From Acidimicrobiia bacterium (GTDB lineage Bacteria; Actinomycetota; Acidimicrobiia; Acidimicrobiales; Bin134), in NCBI GenBank assembly GCA_022826705.1, contig JAJDUJ010000006.1, positions 1-64,000 of the forward strand: DNA of 64,000 bases, written 5' to 3'. Below, one piece after another: positions 35,370 through 44,897 of this stretch; positions within the stretch are counted from its first letter, which is position 1; every line of letters begins with the position of its first letter. The translations under genes and the position numbers were made by a program. A model generated the notes under the pieces. That model did not search any database. It had not been told where the DNA came from and worked only from the letters and a program-made list of their open reading frames with translations.

Positions 35370-36596
35370 TCAGCCCACCGCCGCAAGGTCGGCGTCTCGG
35401 GTGCCGATCACGATGAACCCTCCGTCGATGAACTCGGCAACGAGATACTGCCCGTAGCGGGGATCGCCCACCTCGTCGAGTTCCAGCGGACCGGAGACTC
35501 CGTCGTAGTCAACATCGACCCCGTCGGCGATAAGGTCGGCGCAATCGCCGTAGTCGAAGCACTTCTGTCCGCCGGTTGTCACCGCCTGCACCTGCTCGAT
35601 GATGTCGGCACCGTTTGTGGAGCCGGCGGCCAGCGACGCGAGAGCCAGCACCACCACGCAGTCGTAGGCTTGGGCGCCGTAGAGCACATTGCCGCCGGTC
35701 ATTGGAGCGAGGCGCAGATTGAACTCCTCTCCGCCTCCCACGGTGATCGCTTTGAACCCGTCTATAACGTTGGGATTGGTTGGGTCCACCAAATCGTTCA
35801 GATTCGGGGCGTAGATTCCGTCGCTGCCGTAAATGGCGGTTGGGGGCACTCCCGCCTCCAGCAGACCCCTGATGATCTGCGCCCCCTCGGCGAAGGAGAT
35901 GAGCACCACCGCATCCGCTCTCATATCCTCAATGGCTGCCACAGTGGAATCGAAGCTGGCGGCGTCCTCGTCATAGGCGATGATCCGACTCTCCACTCCC
36001 AACGCATCGAAGTTCTGCACCAGTAGGGCGGCCAGGGAATTGCCCCAGTCGTCAGCTCGGGTAGGCAACGCAACGTTGGTGGCGCCCTCTCCCGCCACCA
36101 GGTCGGCCAGGATCAACGCGGCTGCTTGGGTGGGGGGCACCGTTCGGAAGTAATAGGCGGCATTTTCCTGCGTTGAGAACGAAGTCGAGGTGTTCGAGGG
36201 CGCGCATTGGGGAATCTGAGCGTTGTAAAGGGTCTGGATGAACGACTGTGACACCCCCGATGCCGATGCTCCCACGATTGCCAAGGCCCCTTCTCCCAAC
36301 AGCCGGTTGACAGTCTCGGGCGCCACGTCGGGATCAGTGGCTGAATCACCGGTCAGAAGCCGCACGTTCCCTCCCGCAGCCTGGATGTCTTCGACCGCCA
36401 GGTCGATGCTCACAATCATCGCCGGGCCGAAGAGTGCCAGCGACCCGGTCTCGGGCATCACCGAGCCGATGACCAGCTCGAAATCACCCCCGGCAGGAGG
36501 AGATGTCTGGCTGTCATCGCCACTGCCACCACAGGCTGTCACGGCCAGGACCAAAACAGTGCCCGCCGCCATAATCCTGTGCAGCCGCTCTCTCAT
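35370..36596 (-). CDS. LivJ-type substrate-binding lipoprotein (single domain)
   Basis: A 408-aa relative of the double binding protein immediately downstream. The lipobox is VTACGG (Cys22), then a short linker and one Peripla_BP_6 domain with the same IPQC and KCFDYGDC cysteine motifs. ATG 36596 starts four bases after a T-run that ends a hairpin, and an internal ATG at 36572 is preceded by AGG, so the true start may be the latter. It is the second of three paralogous genes on this strand. The ligand is unknown. Confidence 0.87.
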   Translation of the reverse strand: MRERLHRIMAAGTVLVLAVTACGGSGDDSQTSPPAGGDFELVIGSVMPETGSLALFGPAMIVSIDLAVEDIQAAGGNVRLLTGDSATDPDVAPETVNRLLGEGALAIVGASASGVSQSFIQTLYNAQIPQCAPSNTSTSFSTQENAAYYFRTVPPTQAAALILADLVAGEGATNVALPTRADDWGNSLAALLVQNFDALGVESRIIAYDEDAASFDSTVAAIEDMRADAVVLISFAEGAQIIRGLLEAGVPPTAIYGSDGIYAPNLNDLVDPTNPNVIDGFKAITVGGGEEFNLRLAPMTGGNVLYGAQAYDCVVVLALASLAAGSTNGADIIEQVQAVTTGGQKCFDYGDCADLIADGVDVDYDGVSGPLELDEVGDPRYGQYLVAEFIDGGFIVIGTRDADLAAVG

Positions 36597-36599
36597 GAC

Positions 36600-36623
36600 A
36601 AAAAAACTAGCCGCCGATGGCTA
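36600..36623 (-). terminator. Intrinsic terminator after hemQ
   Basis: On the minus strand TAGCC pairs with GGCTA around a six-base loop, and a run of seven T follows after one G. The TAG stop of hemQ is the first arm. This is the clearest Rho-independent terminator in the window. It stands only a few bases before the next binding-protein gene, so it could also act as an attenuator for that gene. Confidence 0.6.
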
Positions 36624-37319
36624 CAGGAGTTGGTTTAGCACCTCGTCGATGGGGGCCACCATGCCGGTGTAGAAGGGGCCGAACTCGGCGTAGCGGGCCG
36701 ACGCCTCGTCGTAGCGCATGGTGTACACCACCTCTTTGAGGTCGTCGGGATGCTCGCAGAACAGGGTCACACCCCACTCATAGTCGTCGATGCCGGTGGA
36801 GCCGGTGATGAGCTGCAACACCCGCCCGGCGAACGTGCGGCCGGTGGCCCCGTGCTCGTACATGAGCTCCCGACGGCGTTCGAACGGCAGTTCGTACCAG
36901 TTCTGCTCAGGGTTGCGCCGCTTCGACATGGGGTAGAAGCACCACGCCGACTTCCCCTCGGGGGGGAGCTGGGGATAAAGCCGAGCCTGCCTGGTCTCCT
37001 CCGGCAGTCCGGCGGCGTACTCCGACAGCTCGGTGAGCGACACGTAGGAGTCCACGATTTCGAGGCCGGCCTTGCTTAGAGCTGTCTGTAAGTCCCGCAA
37101 TTCCCAGAGATCAGCGTGCAAGGCCATGAACGCGATATCGGCCTTGTGGCCGAGCACGGCCACCGTCACCACTTGGACGCCCGACGCCTCTGCCGCCTTG
37201 ACTGCTCGGTTGACGTCACGTTTGAAGTCGAGGATGTCGTCCACTGGGATGAGCTTGCCAAACAGGTGGACGACGCCGACCCCCATCGAGGGCTCAACCG
37301 GGGTCGGGTACTCGCTCAT
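36621..37319 (-). CDS. hemQ: Coproheme decarboxylase HemQ (chlorite dismutase family)
   Basis: A 232-aa chlorite-dismutase-fold protein. It has the actinobacterial HemQ features CFYPMSKRR with the candidate catalytic Tyr129, NWYELP, and the heme-ligand histidine in YEHGATGR (H156), then GSTGIDDYEWGVTLF. It would convert coproheme to heme b in the coproporphyrin-dependent pathway using peroxide. It sits between two binding-protein genes, 15 bp after one and with a terminator before the other, and no other heme gene adjoins it; hemB is 13 kb away. Confidence 0.88.
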   Translation of the reverse strand: MSEYPTPVEPSMGVGVVHLFGKLIPVDDILDFKRDVNRAVKAAEASGVQVVTVAVLGHKADIAFMALHADLWELRDLQTALSKAGLEIVDSYVSLTELSEYAAGLPEETRQARLYPQLPPEGKSAWCFYPMSKRRNPEQNWYELPFERRRELMYEHGATGRTFAGRVLQLITGSTGIDDYEWGVTLFCEHPDDLKEVVYTMRYDEASARYAEFGPFYTGMVAPIDEVLNQLL

Positions 37320-37334
37320 GAGCCGAGCGCTCGC

Positions 37335-38615
37335 TCACGGATCGAGGGTGACATCCACCGTCTCGATTACTTCCAAGACGCCGCTGCGGACCTCGCCGAG
37401 CACATAGCGGCCCACAGTGGTGTCGCCGACATCATCCAATTCCAAGGGGCCAGACACGCCGTCGTAGTCTATGTCGACTCCTTGGACCACTAGCTCGGCG
37501 CACTCTCCATATGAGCGGCACTTCTGGCCACTGCGGGTGATCTCGGGCACCGCGGCGATGATCGCCGGGCCTTCCACCCCACCAGCCGCGAGCGCGGCCA
37601 GCGCCAGGATCACCGCGCAGTCGTAGGCCTGCGCTCCGAAGTTGACGTTGCCTCCCGTTCTCTCGAATATCCGCTGGTTGAAGTCCCCGCCACCAGACGG
37701 GCTCTGCACTCGCACCCCGTCGACCACCGACGGGTCAGCGGGATTCACCCGCCCGGGCATGCCGAAGTCGAACTGCCCGGCCGAGAGGTGGATGGCCCAG
37801 CCGGGCACGCCCACCTCGATGAGGCGACGGGTGATGGCGATGCCCTCCTCGAATGCAATGAGGGCCACAGCGTCTACCCCCATGTCCACGATCTGGACCA
37901 CGGTGGCGTCGAAGCTGGGAGCATTGGGGTCGAAGGTCACGGTCTGCGAGACCACTCCCAACTCGGCAAGGTCGTCGGCCAGCAGACGGGCCAGCGAGGC
38001 GCCGTAGTCGTCGGCCCGGTTGGCGATAGCCACGTTGGTAGCGCCGCGGGAGGCCATGCTGTTGGCCATCACCTGGGACTCACCCACCGCGACAGTGACC
38101 GTGCGGAAGTAGTACTCGGCATTGGCCTGGGTGCTGAACGACGGCGACGTGTTCGACGCGCCGCACTGGGGAATCTGCGTGTCGTACAGCGTTTGGATGA
38201 TCGACTGCGACACGCCCGAGGCAGCAGCCCCGATTATCGCATTGGCCCCCTCCCCCAGCAGCCGGTTCACCGTCTCGGGGGCCACGTCCGGATCGGTGGC
38301 CGAGTCGCCGGCAATCAGCTTGACATTGCCCCCCTGGGCATTGATGTCGTCCACCGCCAACTCCACGCCGGCAATCAGCGCGCCGCCGATCGAAGCAGAC
38401 AGCGGACCGGTCTCGGGCAACACTCGCCCGATCACCAGCTCTGGGGCAACGTCCGATGGCGGAACCACCGGCGCAGCGGTCGGCTCGGTGGCCGAAGTCG
38501 GGGCAGAAGGGGTTGCCGCGGCCCCGTCCTGGCTGTCGTCACCGCCTCCGCAGGCGGCGGCAATCAAGGCGACGGCTGCGACCGAGGCCGCAATCCCCCG
38601 CCGAATCCCGACCAT
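37335..38615 (-). CDS. LivJ-type substrate-binding lipoprotein (third paralog)
   Basis: A 426-aa lipoprotein with signal peptide and lipobox (LIAAACGGG, Cys22), an Ala/Pro/Thr linker to about residue 58 and one Peripla_BP_6 domain. It keeps IPQCGASNTSPSFSTQ and KCRSYGEC but differs from the other paralogs in the ligand-facing segments (for example QFDFGMPGRV in place of the usual GxYDPGLPxLV). It begins four bases after the DUF1330 stop and precedes hemQ by 15 bp. It may bind a different solute for the same transporter. Confidence 0.87.
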   Translation of the reverse strand: MVGIRRGIAASVAAVALIAAACGGGDDSQDGAAATPSAPTSATEPTAAPVVPPSDVAPELVIGRVLPETGPLSASIGGALIAGVELAVDDINAQGGNVKLIAGDSATDPDVAPETVNRLLGEGANAIIGAAASGVSQSIIQTLYDTQIPQCGASNTSPSFSTQANAEYYFRTVTVAVGESQVMANSMASRGATNVAIANRADDYGASLARLLADDLAELGVVSQTVTFDPNAPSFDATVVQIVDMGVDAVALIAFEEGIAITRRLIEVGVPGWAIHLSAGQFDFGMPGRVNPADPSVVDGVRVQSPSGGGDFNQRIFERTGGNVNFGAQAYDCAVILALAALAAGGVEGPAIIAAVPEITRSGQKCRSYGECAELVVQGVDIDYDGVSGPLELDDVGDTTVGRYVLGEVRSGVLEVIETVDVTLDP

Positions 38616-38619
38616 CCGA

Positions 38620-38919
38620 TCAGTCGCCGAAGCCGTTCACCAGTACAGCGAAGTGACGGCTGGTGGCGTCGTGGCGCTTGCCTACCACCGCGGTGTAGGC
38701 GTCCGACTCCCACACCTCGCGGGCCTTCTCCTTGGACTCGAACTTGATCACTACCGTCTGGTGTCCGGCGGTGTCGCCCTCAACCACCTCCGACTCGGTG
38801 TCGAACGCCACCAGCTCGGCACCGTCGCCGATGCCCAGAGCGCCCGCGGCGCCCTGCATGTACTCCCCGTAGAGCTCGGGGTTATCCACCTGATAGTTCA
38901 CGATGATGTAAGCAGCCAT
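38620..38919 (-). CDS. DUF1330 protein
   Basis: A 99-aa ferredoxin-like (dimeric alpha-beta barrel) protein of the DUF1330 family: AAYIIVNYQVDNPELYGEY at the start and VVIKFESKEKAREVWES in the middle. Its function is unknown. It is followed four bases later by a binding-protein gene, so the two are probably cotranscribed, although no functional connection is evident. Confidence 0.8.
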   Translation of the reverse strand: MAAYIIVNYQVDNPELYGEYMQGAAGALGIGDGAELVAFDTESEVVEGDTAGHQTVVIKFESKEKAREVWESDAYTAVVGKRHDATSRHFAVLVNGFGD

Positions 38920-38965
38920 GGCCCACTTCTAGCAGACCGGATCAGCCCCGGACGAAGAGGCCAGT

Positions 38966-40603
38966 TCATCCCCTCACAAAAATGAACGCGCCGCCGGGAT
39001 GGCCGCCGCCGGTGCTGACCACCGCCACCTCGGCGTTGTCCACCTGTCGGCCCTCGCCGTGGCCCCGGAGCTGGGTCACCGCCTCGTGCAGGAACCCGTA
39101 GCCGTGCAGCCGCCCGGCCGAGAGCTGGCCCCCGTGGGGGTTGAGCGGGATCTCCCCGTCGCGGGCGATGCGGGTACCGCCCTCCACGAATGCCGCCCCT
39201 TCGCCCTTGCCGCAAAAACCCAGTCCCTCCAGCCACGAAAGGGCGTTGAAGCTGAATCCGTCGTAGAGCAGGGCCACGTCCACGTCGGCCGGCTTCAAGT
39301 CGGTGCGGCTCCACAGATGGGCCGAGGGGCCGTCCACCATGGGCTCGTGCAGCAGCGTCCCCTGGTCCCACGACATCCGCTCGCGCATCTGGGTGCCCAC
39401 CGCCTCCACGAGCACCGGCCGGTGGGGGCCGTCGGACGCGGCATCCACCGCCGACACCACCAGGGCGGTGGAGCCGTCGCAGGGCACGTCGCAGTCGAAC
39501 AGGCCGAACGGGGTGGTGATCATCCGGGCGTCCAGGTAGTCGTCGATGGTCATCGGCTCCTGGTAGATGGCCACCGGGTTGTGGGCCGCGCCGGCCCGCT
39601 CGGTCACCGGGATCCACCCCAGCTGCTCCCGGGTGGCGCCGTAGCGGTGGAAATAGTGGCTGGCCATGAGCGCGATCCAGTTGCCCGCCGACATGGCCCC
39701 GTAGGGCAGCCGCCATTCCATCTCCCCGGAGATCCGAGACCCGCCGCCCACACCGGTGTTCTGGCGATTGCCCCAGGCAATCGACGTGGTCTCCCACACG
39801 GTGCGAAAGCACAGCACGTGACGGCACAGCCCCGCCGCCACCGCCAGCATGGCGTTGACCACCGCGCCGCTCTGGCCGGGGGTCTCCATGGTGCCGCAGA
39901 ACCAGGTAGGGGCGATTCCCAGGGCATCGGCCACCGGGTAGATGCCCCCCTCGGAGTGTCCCCCATCCTTGGCGCCGCCGCCGGGATAGGTGGACAGCCC
40001 GTCGATGTCGCCCATTGTGAGCCCGGCGTCGGCCACCGCCGCTTGGCAGGCCTCTACTGCTAGGCCCATGGGATCGCGCCCCAGCCGCCGACCCACCTCT
40101 GAGAGCCCGATACCGGAGATGGCCACCTTCGACTCGAACTTGTCGGAAACAGGCATGGACCGCACCGGGGCCGGTGCGGGCTCGGCGTACTCGTCCGCCT
40201 CAACCGCCGGCTCGCCCGTGGGGGCGAATACCGGCAGCCACACGTCCTTGTGCTGCTCGAATCGCACCGACACTGGCAGGCCGATCACCACGTCTTCGGG
40301 CTCGGCGTCCACGATGAGGGTGGTGAGTCGCACCAAGGGGTCCTCCTCGATGGCCACCAACCCGATCACATAGGGAACCTCCATGTCGGGCAGCCACGGC
40401 TGGTAGTTGACGGTGACGCCCACCACTGTGGCCCGCCCCGACACCTCCCTGATCTCGGGTACCTCCCCGCTTTCCAAGCACACCACCCCGGGGGGATGGA
40501 GGTAGCGATCGCAGGCTGCACAGTACTGGAAGCGCAGCACGCCGTCGGCCCCTGCGGTCCAGAAGAACTCGTTCTCGGGCGTGAGCTTGGGCAGGGGGCG
40601 CAT
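38966..40603 (-). CDS. Fusion of DUF35 OB-fold domain and Ltp2-like thiolase-fold lipid-transfer protein
   Basis: About 545 aa from ATG 40603. Residues 1-135 are a DUF35 domain with a rubredoxin-like zinc knuckle (C28, C31, C42; the expected fourth Cys is absent) and an OB fold. From about 155 a thiolase-like domain follows, with YDGFSFNALSWLEGLGFC and NPHGGQLSAGRLHG as in lipid-transfer thiolases. The usual nucleophilic Cys position reads ETPGQSGA, so thiolysis is unlikely; related Ltp2 proteins act as retro-aldolases with a separate DUF35 partner in steroid side-chain degradation. Here both parts are in one chain. The gene starts 11 bp after fdhD; the longer open frame inside fdhD is rejected. 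Confidence 0.82.
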   Translation of the reverse strand: MRPLPKLTPENEFFWTAGADGVLRFQYCAACDRYLHPPGVVCLESGEVPEIREVSGRATVVGVTVNYQPWLPDMEVPYVIGLVAIEEDPLVRLTTLIVDAEPEDVVIGLPVSVRFEQHKDVWLPVFAPTGEPAVEADEYAEPAPAPVRSMPVSDKFESKVAISGIGLSEVGRRLGRDPMGLAVEACQAAVADAGLTMGDIDGLSTYPGGGAKDGGHSEGGIYPVADALGIAPTWFCGTMETPGQSGAVVNAMLAVAAGLCRHVLCFRTVWETTSIAWGNRQNTGVGGGSRISGEMEWRLPYGAMSAGNWIALMASHYFHRYGATREQLGWIPVTERAGAAHNPVAIYQEPMTIDDYLDARMITTPFGLFDCDVPCDGSTALVVSAVDAASDGPHRPVLVEAVGTQMRERMSWDQGTLLHEPMVDGPSAHLWSRTDLKPADVDVALLYDGFSFNALSWLEGLGFCGKGEGAAFVEGGTRIARDGEIPLNPHGGQLSAGRLHGYGFLHEAVTQLRGHGEGRQVDNAEVAVVSTGGGHPGGAFIFVRG

Positions 40604-40614
40604 GCCCAGGATTC

Positions 40615-41409
40615 TTACGCAGGCGGGGAGTAGAAGTTGAGTTGGCCGTCGCGGACGAAGCCGGCCAGCCCCAAACCGGCCGCCGCCGCCGTTTCCACCG
40701 CCAGCGCAGAGGGAGCGCTCACCGCCACCAACACCGCGAATCCCGCGGCCCACGCCTTCTGCACCATCTCGAACGACGCCCGGCCGCTCACGAACAGGCC
40801 TTGACCGGAAGCGGGCAGGTCGTCGTCCAACAGCAGGCGGCCCACCACCTTGTCCACCGCGTTGTGGCGGCCGATGTCCTCGCGTACCAGCGTGGGCTGG
40901 CCATCGACCGTGAAAACAGCCGCGGCATGGACCCCCCCGGTGGTGCCGAACAGGTCTTGAAAGGCCCGCACCCGTTCGGGGACTTCAGCCAAGACATCGG
41001 TGGATATGGGCGTTTCGCAGGGCGGCAGCGGGCTCAGCCGTTCCCGCAGCAACTCAATGCTCTCCGCCCCGCACAGCCCGCAAGACGAGGTGGTGAGCCC
41101 CAGACGAGGGGTGGCCGGGGGGGCGCCGTCGGTCTCCACCGTCACCAGGTTGAACTCGGTGTCGGCGGCCGGCTCGGTGGCGCAGTAGCGGATGGAGGTC
41201 ACCGAGGCGCCGCCCAGGAGCCCCTCAGTGAAACAGAACCCGGCGGCCAGCTCGAAGTCGTGCCCTGGGGTACGCATGGTGGTGGTGACGGTCACGCTGT
41301 CGAGCTGGACAGTGAGCGGCTCCTCCACCACCAGGTCGTCGGGGCGGCGGTGCTCTTCGCTCCCGTCCCAGTGGCGCACCAGTACCCGCTGGGACCGCCC
41401 CCGGGTCAT
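40615..41409 (-). CDS. fdhD: Formate dehydrogenase accessory sulfurtransferase FdhD
   Basis: A 264-aa FdhD. The sulfur-carrying cysteines are in SSCGLCG, and REDIGRHNAVDKVVG and SGRASFEMVQKA are family motifs. FdhD passes sulfur from a cysteine desulfurase to the bis-MGD molybdenum cofactor of formate dehydrogenase-like enzymes. No formate dehydrogenase is in the window. The start overlaps the nitrobindin stop by four bases (ATGA). Confidence 0.92.
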   Translation of the reverse strand: MTRGRSQRVLVRHWDGSEEHRRPDDLVVEEPLTVQLDSVTVTTTMRTPGHDFELAAGFCFTEGLLGGASVTSIRYCATEPAADTEFNLVTVETDGAPPATPRLGLTTSSCGLCGAESIELLRERLSPLPPCETPISTDVLAEVPERVRAFQDLFGTTGGVHAAAVFTVDGQPTLVREDIGRHNAVDKVVGRLLLDDDLPASGQGLFVSGRASFEMVQKAWAAGFAVLVAVSAPSALAVETAAAAGLGLAGFVRDGQLNFYSPPA

Positions 41410-41876
41410 GACAGCCGATACATCTCAGAAACTACGTGGGGCTGGAGCTCCAGTCCCATGGCCGCCATGGCCACCGAGGCGTACAACACCTCGCCTTCCA
41501 CCCAGAAGCGTCGCTCGGTGGCAGTCACCGGCTTGGCGGAGCCGGTGCCCAGCACCGCATTGGACGCCAGTTGGATGCTCTGATCCTCGACTGTTCCTTC
41601 CAACAGCTCGGCGATGCCCGACGGCTGCACCAGAACCAGCTCGACTCGTCCGCCTTCTTGGGGACGCAGATACCCGGCCTCAGCGTGCAGGGGAAGCCCG
41701 GAGCCAGCGTCTTTGGTCTTCTGCGTATAGGCCACAAACGGCTTGCCCGCGTGGGTGAAGGAAACCTCCTCGGCATAGGAGAAATCCTCGATGGTGGGAT
41801 ACACCCCCGTGCCGGTGCCCTGCCACGTTCCCAACAGGAACGCCAGCGGCGCGCACGCCGGATGAAGCTCGGCCAT
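41406..41876 (-). CDS. Nitrobindin-like heme-binding beta-barrel protein
   Basis: A 156-aa ten-stranded beta-barrel protein of the THAP4/nitrobindin (FABP-like, DUF1794) family, recognised by FLLGTWQGTGTG near the N-terminus and the string of short amphipathic strands. Bacterial members bind ferric heme and have been described as peroxynitrite isomerases. The C-terminal VSEMYRLS is typical. The gene leads the nitrobindin-fdhD-DUF35/thiolase run, and its upstream gap to groEL is 36 bp. Confidence 0.82.
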   Translation of the reverse strand: MAELHPACAPLAFLLGTWQGTGTGVYPTIEDFSYAEEVSFTHAGKPFVAYTQKTKDAGSGLPLHAEAGYLRPQEGGRVELVLVQPSGIAELLEGTVEDQSIQLASNAVLGTGSAKPVTATERRFWVEGEVLYASVAMAAMGLELQPHVVSEMYRLS

Positions 41877-41912
41877 ACAACGACGTTACCGCCGTTGCCT
41901 GTGTTCCTGGGC

Positions 41913-43580
<1,668 letters not shown>

Positions 43581-43607
43581 TTAGCACTCTCGGTATGAGA
43601 CTGCTAA
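43581..43607. promoter_or_regulatory. CIRCE operator (HrcA-binding site) upstream of groEL
   Basis: TTAGCACTC, nine bases, then GACTGCTAA: an inverted repeat differing from the CIRCE consensus (TTAGCACTC-N9-GAGTGCTAA) at one base. It lies 43 bp upstream of the groEL ATG, the usual place for HrcA repression. Confidence 0.9.
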
Positions 43608-43636
43608 AGGTTACCGAGGGGGGCGCGAAACGCCAA
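43608..43636 (-). promoter_or_regulatory. Probable sigma-A promoter of groEL
   Basis: On the minus strand TTGGCG (-35) and TAACCT (-10) are separated by 17 bases, and the -10 element directly abuts the CIRCE operator, so bound HrcA would cover the transcription start. Both hexamers deviate from consensus, but spacing and location are right. Confidence 0.45.
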
Positions 43637-43654
43637 ACTCTGAGTAGTGAGAAA

Positions 43655-43930
43655 TCAGCCGCCAGCCACCGCGGGCACGATGGCAACCGTCTGGCCGTCC
43701 GGCACGGAGGTGGCCAGACCATCGGCGAAACGCACGTCGTCATCGTCTACGAAAACGTTGACGTATCGGTGCAAACCACCCCCCTCGTCAATGAGGCGGT
43801 CCTTGAAACCGGGGTGGGTGGCGTCCAGCGATGCGATCACGTCGCGGACGGTGTCGCCGTCCACGGTGACCTCGCTGGCCCCTCCGGCCAGGGGACGAAG
43901 GGTGGTCGGTATCCGGACGGTCACGCTCAT
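43655..43930 (-). CDS. cysO: CysO-like ubiquitin-fold sulfur carrier protein
   Basis: A 91-aa MoaD/ThiS-fold protein ending in the thiocarboxylate-forming Gly-Gly (PAVAGG). Close resemblance to mycobacterial CysO as remembered: TVRIPTTLRPLAGG, GGLHRYVNVFVDDDDVRF and ATSVPDGQTVAIVPAVAGG. CysO carries sulfide to CysM for cysteine synthesis and is released by the protease Mec. Neither cysM nor mec is adjacent. The longer open frame reaching 44755 is antisense to gpgS and is rejected; ATG 43930 is the start. Confidence 0.85.
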   Translation of the reverse strand: MSVTVRIPTTLRPLAGGASEVTVDGDTVRDVIASLDATHPGFKDRLIDEGGGLHRYVNVFVDDDDVRFADGLATSVPDGQTVAIVPAVAGG

Positions 43931-43987
43931 GGGCCATGATGCTATTCGGATGCAGCCCAGGAAACGACTCGTGAATCGGGAGTCAGT

Positions 43988-44884
43988 GTGACCGGGCGGC
44001 GGAGATTCGCCGCGGGGGAGTTCACGGCTGCCAACCTCGTCGAACAGAAAGGGTCGACGACCGTGTCGGTCTGTCTGCCCGCCCGCAACGAGGAGGCCAC
44101 GGTGGGAGCCATCGTGGAAGTGGTCCGCAACGAGCTCATGGACAAGCTGGGCTTGGTGGACGAGGTGATCGTGATGGACGACCACTCCACCGACCGCACC
44201 GCCGCGGTGGCCAAGGACGCGGGGGCCACGGTGGTGGCGTGCTCTGACGTGCTCGACCACCTGGGCAACCAGCCCGGCAAGGGCGAGACGCTGTGGAAGT
44301 CCCTCTACATATCCACTGGCGACATCGTGGTGTGGTGCGACAGCGACGTGGCCAACTTCGGCCCCCATTTCATTACTGGCCTGCTGGGGCCATTGCTCAT
44401 CGACAACACCATCGGATACTGCAAGGGCTTCTACCACCGCCCGGTGGGGGCCGACCAGCGGGGTGGGGGCCGCACCACCGAGCTGGTGGCCCGGCCGCTC
44501 ATCGCACTGCTGTTCCCGGAACTCGGCGACATCATCCAGCCTCTGGCCGGGGAGTATGCCGGAAGGCGGGAGATTCTGGAGCGGGTGCCATTCGTCCAGG
44601 GCTACGGGGTGGAGATGGGGCTCCTCATCGACGTTTGCCGGTTGGCGGGCTATAACTCCATCGCCCAGGTTGATCTGGGCACCCGCGTCCACCGCAATCG
44701 ACCCCTGCACGAGCTTTCGTCCCAAGCCACCGAGGTCATGCAGGTGGCCCTGCACCGGGCCGACCGCACATTGGTGAATACGGCGATCACGCTGCGTCGC
44801 CCTGGCTTCGGCGACACCGAGATCACCATGCAGGAGCGCCCTCCCCTCGTGGAGGTCACCGGCTACTTCCGCCAGGCGCGCTGA
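43988..44884 (+). CDS. gpgS: Glucosyl-3-phosphoglycerate synthase
   Basis: A 298-aa GT-A fold glycosyltransferase (GT81 type). VSVCLPARNEEATVG opens the nucleotide-binding domain, WCDSDVANF holds the metal-binding DxD-type motif, and GEYAGRREILERVPF and GYGVEMGLLID are family motifs. It transfers glucose from an NDP-glucose to 3-phosphoglycerate, the first step to glucosylglycerate and to mycobacterial methylglucose lipopolysaccharide. GTG start. It converges with a glycerate kinase gene 13 bp away, a possible functional link through glycerate metabolism. Confidence 0.9.
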   Translation: MTGRRRFAAGEFTAANLVEQKGSTTVSVCLPARNEEATVGAIVEVVRNELMDKLGLVDEVIVMDDHSTDRTAAVAKDAGATVVACSDVLDHLGNQPGKGETLWKSLYISTGDIVVWCDSDVANFGPHFITGLLGPLLIDNTIGYCKGFYHRPVGADQRGGGRTTELVARPLIALLFPELGDIIQPLAGEYAGRREILERVPFVQGYGVEMGLLIDVCRLAGYNSIAQVDLGTRVHRNRPLHELSSQATEVMQVALHRADRTLVNTAITLRRPGFGDTEITMQERPPLVEVTGYFRQAR

Positions 44885-44897
44885 CCGCCCGGCTCGG

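Noticed and set aside
43655..44755. 366-aa frame containing CysO
   Set aside because: All but the last 91 residues are antisense to gpgS.
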